DNA of 64,000 nucleotides, from contig NC_079881.1 in assembly GCF_029227915.1 (NCBI RefSeq), positions 32,093,501 to 32,157,500 on the forward strand, in the 5' to 3' direction. The stretch comes from Hydractinia symbiolongicarpus (lineage: Eukaryota; Cnidaria; Hydrozoa; Anthoathecata; Hydractiniidae). Positions 59,711-64,000 of this stretch are shown piece by piece; positions within the stretch are counted from its first letter, which is position 1, and each line of letters begins with the position of its first letter. Position numbers and translations under genes: made by a program. Below the pieces are notes generated by a model. The model did no database searches, was not told where the DNA came from, and was given only the letters and a program-made list of their open reading frames with translations.

Positions 59711-62492
59711 CCGTTCATACCGATTGCTACAACACTCATATGCCGTGTGTAAGGATGAGGGAGAATATGTTCCTCGATTTTCTCAACATGCAAAGATATT
59801 GTTCCTTCGTTTTTTCCTTTTTAACAGTGGCTACGGATTTCTTAACTCTCCCAATATTTGAAGCGACAGCTACTGCTTTCTGTTTGTTGCTATATCTCAA
59901 CAATATTGACTCGCTTTCTCTTCCAACTAAAAACAAAATTAAAAATTTAAACAATTTTTTATGTGAAACAATATACAACATTCCAATTTTTACCATCATG
60001 TTGCTTAGGGTTTGATAAACTGTAATAAATTTCATATCATGAATTTCAATGTAAATATATATTAAAATAACCGAATTAACGAACAAACTAAATGGAAAAC
60101 TTAGGAAAGAAGCACAAAAAAACTAGCTAGCTGTCTGTCCGTCATTGGCTAGCTGCACTAACTACATTAGCTGGCCTATAGCCAAAGTAACAGCAAAAAA
60201 AGTAAAAATGATTTTTCTATTGTTAAAATATGTTATGGTATATTAATTAGCATATAGCTATAGTATAGACAAATGCAAAATATTGACAATAAGAGCAGAA
60301 CTAGAAGTAAAAACTGTAAATTAAAATTCCTAATTATCAAAAGCGTACTTCGGAAACTTTCCTATTTTTCATGAGAAACTGTTAGCAAAGGGGCTGAGAA
60401 GGCACATGAACTTCTGGAGGAATATAAAGCTGTTATCACTTTTTTCTTCTAGTTCGATCTAATAGAGACTTCTCTCTGGCATCAACCGAGTATGAAGTAC
60501 TAAGAGCAGCTGCTGGAAGTTTTTGCATCCATCCTAAATGTATAACAAGGCTTTTAAATTTCTTACAAAAACGAAATTTTGTAACTGCACCCAGATACTG
60601 ACATCACATTTTCCTCTTCCACATCTGTGAATATGCTAGAAAGGGTTGCACTCAGATTTGCAATGCTTATGGTCAACGGAATTATTCGCCGCATTATTAT
60701 CATTTGTTGGTGCACTGGGTAAAGGAACATATAAACTGTGTTGGCTTCGTATCTTACGTTACAACCTGGTACTACTGTTTATCACCTATTTGCATGCATA
60801 TGAAAAAACGTCATGTGGTATAGAATATAATACATACAGTCTGTTACTTACTCTTTATATCGTTTGTTGTGTCTTACTTCGAAATAGTTTGATCATCAGC
60901 ATACATGCGAGGAAATTTTCGTGTGATATAAACAGAAAAAAAAACAATTGATATTACTTTGCGTTAATAGATGCTTGTAGTTCAGATTTATCGGAATTTT
61001 TAAGCATTTTACAATAAAAACATTTAGACTTGTTTGATTTCGAAAAATTGTAAATAAAAAGACCAGAAAATTAAAAAAATGTTGAAAAATAACTAGAACG
61101 TTATGAAATGTGATGTTCAAATGATGATCAAATGTAATTTCAAGTGATTTAGATAAGTAATGATACTTTTCAGAATTTTGAAATGGGATTTATGGACAGT
61201 CACACGCAGAAGGACAAAAAATGCAAGTAGCAAACACGGCGAATGCCTCAAAATCGTTGAAGTGGGCGCATTAAAGCATAAACTGTATACAAAATTCTAT
61301 CTCAGAAGAAAGTTTTGATGTTCTTATTGACTAATAAAATTCATTCATTAATCGACACACTGGATTAAAAACAACTAAAAGAACAACAACAACAACAAAG
61401 CAAAGTAAAGGTATTCACAAGGCAAATGCTACATTAGTTTTTTTCAACTTTTATGCTATAAAAGAAGCCTTACAAGGTTGGGAGTAAACGATTTAAAGTA
61501 ATTGGATACATGCAAAGTCAGATTTTATTGATATGCTGTTATAAAAACACAAACAATTAACAGAACCAGCAAACAGCCATACTAAAATTCTTGCTTTAAA
61601 ACTGAGTTTATTGGGTTAATACAACTTACTTGCAGAAGAAATTTAAAATTAGAACTAAAAAAATGTGGCCTGAACGTTTTAGTTCTTTCTTTTTTTTATT
61701 GTAGCATCGTGAAAATACTGTCTACGAAAACGGTTTTGTAGCTTAGAGCCTAATCTTCCTTACGGAAAAAATACAGCATAGATTCTGCGAGCCAATTCGT
61801 TATATATATTCAATTCTCACTAAAAGTACACTGAAACACAGTGGCCAGCATGCTAAAAGACTGTGGAGGATGTAAGAGATGTATAACAAAGTCAAACAGT
61901 CGGAAATTAAGAAAGAATTTAAACGTTGGGTAAAAGGCTTCAGAGATACATAATAGTTCTGATTGAGAGTGCAACTCCTTATATTTACACTACAAATTTA
62001 TATCTATTTAATCCAAGATTAAAACAAAATTGGCAGAAAATAAACTTGCTAATTTCTACGTACTTATGGCTATTTGTGGCTACGAGACATTTAACAATAT
62101 TCGAATTCAATTTTCTTAATAGAAATGTGTAAATTAAAACATTAAGTGATGCTCAAATGAAATCATGAAATCTGGTTATTCCAAAACTGTTCTTGTGTAG
62201 TCTTATATGCTGCTCCGAAACAGGTGATTGACCAATCTTAGGGAAATTGGTCTAATTTTGATCCCAAGTATTCCTTACTTACCCATACAGGAGATGATGT
62301 AATTTATCTGCACCTGTTTCTAACTTTTTTAGCCTCTAACTTGTAACTGCAATATAATCTGACACCGCGTTTGTGACAAAATAAAGACTGGTAGTCGAGT
62401 AAAACTGATGAAACTTACGAAGATACTGAGTTTCAATAACAATATTAAGCATAGTTTGGCCGCCGGATAGAAAAGAAAAGCTAAAACACAAT
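59711..62492. other. Mostly non-coding interval
   Basis: AT-rich sequence with AGCTAGCT words (60123) and an AAC microsatellite (61383-61398). A 48-codon open stretch near 60449-60600 (LASTEYEVLRAAAGSF, TRLLNFLQKRNFV) follows a TTCTTCTAG acceptor-like signal, but I recognise no family and cannot extend it. The 101-codon frame at 60646 is unsupported. Confidence 0.4.
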
Positions 62493-63183
62493 TTAACCCT
62501 ATTCAGTCCGGGGTTTTTCGAACATACTATGACCGGGGGGAGCGGAATCAGCCCCCCTCAATTACTTTTATAGGGTTGTTTAAGTTGAATCAGACTTGGC
62601 ACACCTATAGTACGTTATAAAGAGAACAAAATGGCAGCAATAAATTTTTTGCTTGCATCAGCACATTTTCTGTGACGTCATCAGAAGCTTGAAATTTGGT
62701 AAAAATGCCACTTTACTTAAAACTTAATTACTTTTGCTCCTGAGAGAATTATTGCAAGTTTCTGAAAGCTTAATAAAAGTTATTTAACATATTTTCTGGT
62801 TTTTACGTGGATCGCATAAAAAATTGCTAAAAATTGCCTGAATATCCGTTTTTTTCTTATTGCGAAGGTAACATCCGACAAAATCGGGAAATCGGAAATC
62901 GGATAATAAAACAAAGTTGTGTTGCAAGTTTGAAGTTCTAAAGATAATCCTAACAGAAGTTATTAAATTTTCCCCATTATAAGGATTTCATAGGAATTTT
63001 TGGGGGTAGTTTTGAGTAATGGCCAATATCAAAGCCTCTGAAAGTTGTAGGACCTAAAAATTTGGCATGCAGATCAATATTGAAACTCGGTAAGTTTCAT
63101 AGCCTTATAACATAGCAATAAAGAGTTATTGAAAAAAACCCGTCAGTAGGGCGGAATCCGCCCCCCGGACCAAATAGGGTTAA
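62493..63183. mobile_element. piggyBac-like MITE, 683 bp between TTAA duplications
   Basis: TTAA target duplications lie at 62493-62496 and 63180-63183. The termini are CCCTATTCAGTCCGGGG on the left and, on the minus strand, CCCTATTTGGTCCGGGGG on the right. Subterminal GC-rich patches (GGGGGGAGCGGAATCAGCC at left, GGCGGAATCCGCCCCCC at right) can fold back. TTAA sites with CCCT-starting ends are the known hallmark of piggyBac transposons. There is no transposase inside; the interior is non-coding. Confidence 0.85.
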
Positions 63184-64000
63184 AAGAGCTAAATTTAGAA
63201 TTATATAGTATATTGTTTAGTTACGAACCATTTATTCTTAATTTCGTTAAAAAAACCCATAAAAAATCCTCTCACAGAATTGTGTTGATTGTCTGTAACT
63301 TTTTCAGTGTAAATGCTATGCGGGAATAAAAGTTGAAAGCCCATAATTTTTGCATAACAAAGTTCTTAAAGGTTTAGCTAAGGTGTGAGATGTTATTTCC
63401 ATTATTTATTAATGAAAAGACGACACATCATTTCTTCTGTCACCACTATAGTTTGTACGGGAAAAAAAGATATTGTTTTAAAAAATTATTATCTAATGCA
63501 CAACAAAAACAACAACAGCAACAACAAAAACAACGATTTAAGAGATGCAATTATTGCATCTCTTTCATATGTTCCTAACAATTCGAACCGAATTCTTCTC
63601 TAATATTACTGACGTCAATAAATGACGTTCAATTACTCACTTTGTGTTTTACCAGGAGATGGGGTCGGTAAAAATTAATTTTACAAATTTTGTGCTGTTG
63701 AAGTGTTAATTTTAAAAAATTATTTTTGGGCCAATGGTAAAATGACTATATTAGTTTAAGAAAATTGCAAGATATCCGTCATAGTGCGCATTGTATAGCT
63801 CAATAACGAGTGGTTAGCCAAGGGGCTGCATAATTATTCAGCGTAGGGTGTTTTATCATTGATACATATTTAAAACCACCAACTATGATCAATATTCCTT
63901 CAGAAATTTCTGTTACCTTTTCGTAGCCGCAAATCAGCAGAATTAAAGCAATGAGTAGAATGTACCAATCAGAAAAACATATGTTATGTTTATTCAATAT
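63184..64000. other. Non-coding right edge with one hairpin
   Basis: AT-rich sequence. A perfect 10-bp inverted repeat, AGAGATGCAA-TTA-TTGCATCTCT, lies at 63541-63563, just after an irregular AAC-rich run (63496-63534). No gene is supported up to the window end. Confidence 0.5.

Noticed and set aside
60646-60951. 101-codon ORF as a membrane protein gene
   Set aside because: Hydrophobicity follows from AT richness; no splice context, motif or repeatable family pattern was found.

Overview
This window looks like AT-rich, repeat-laden nuclear DNA from an early-branching animal. A cnidarian, perhaps a hydrozoan, is my best guess. The basis is: GT-AG introns, some under 100 bases; a four-membrane-span receptor-like gene; and a mix of LINE, Penelope-like, DIRS-like, Helitron-like, piggyBac-like and Kolobok-like elements that is typical of cnidarian genomes. 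The species cannot be fixed from the sequence alone, and every family call rests on motifs read by eye, not on a database search.

Layout. 1-10050 is a satellite array with a ~371-bp monomer (about 28 copies) that runs off the left edge. Monomer subtypes alternate in a pentameric higher-order pattern of ~1,854 bp. 12100-13455 is a dead LINE reverse transcriptase (RT). 13583-13762 (minus) is an isolated cysteine-rich exon that fits a VWC/pacifastin-like extracellular module. 15912-18145 (minus) is a decayed but nearly full-length Penelope-like element (PLE). 18785-21401 is a complete non-autonomous Helitron-like element. More relatives of it, in two sequence groups, lie at 23407-24802, 31065-32807, 35205-35590, 38575-39117, 39389-40898, 47987-49790 and 51254. 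26542-27580 (minus) is a three-exon DDE transposase pseudogene. 28199-28309 is a compact hairpin element with tRNA-type A and B boxes.

The one convincing host gene is 33459-34798 (plus). It has four recognised exons encoding a tetraspan protein of MS4A/CD20-like layout, with a poly(A) signal at 34815. Its first coding exon has no in-frame ATG, so an upstream exon is missing from my model or the gene is damaged. A VWC-like exon and an open reading frame at 25279-25598 are further host-gene candidates.

The right half is a graveyard of retroelements: a DIRS-like element (41994-43720), a 5'-truncated LINE (51412-52670, minus), an unusual RT pseudogene (54490-55930), a LINE 5' half (55931-57480, minus) and, head-to-head with it, a young LINE with an intact RT frame (57500-59515). 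There are also a long fold-back element (46532-47252), two copies of a TA-flanked MITE (48984-49311, 50123-50358) and a 683-bp piggyBac-like MITE between TTAA sites (62493-63183).

The features that most deserve follow-up are the two tandem small ORFs carried inside a Helitron-like element (32259-32637), the pentameric satellite and its junction with Helitron-like DNA, the tRNA-box hairpin, and the phase 1-1 cysteine-rich exon. No bacterial-type operon, CRISPR array or defence locus was seen.
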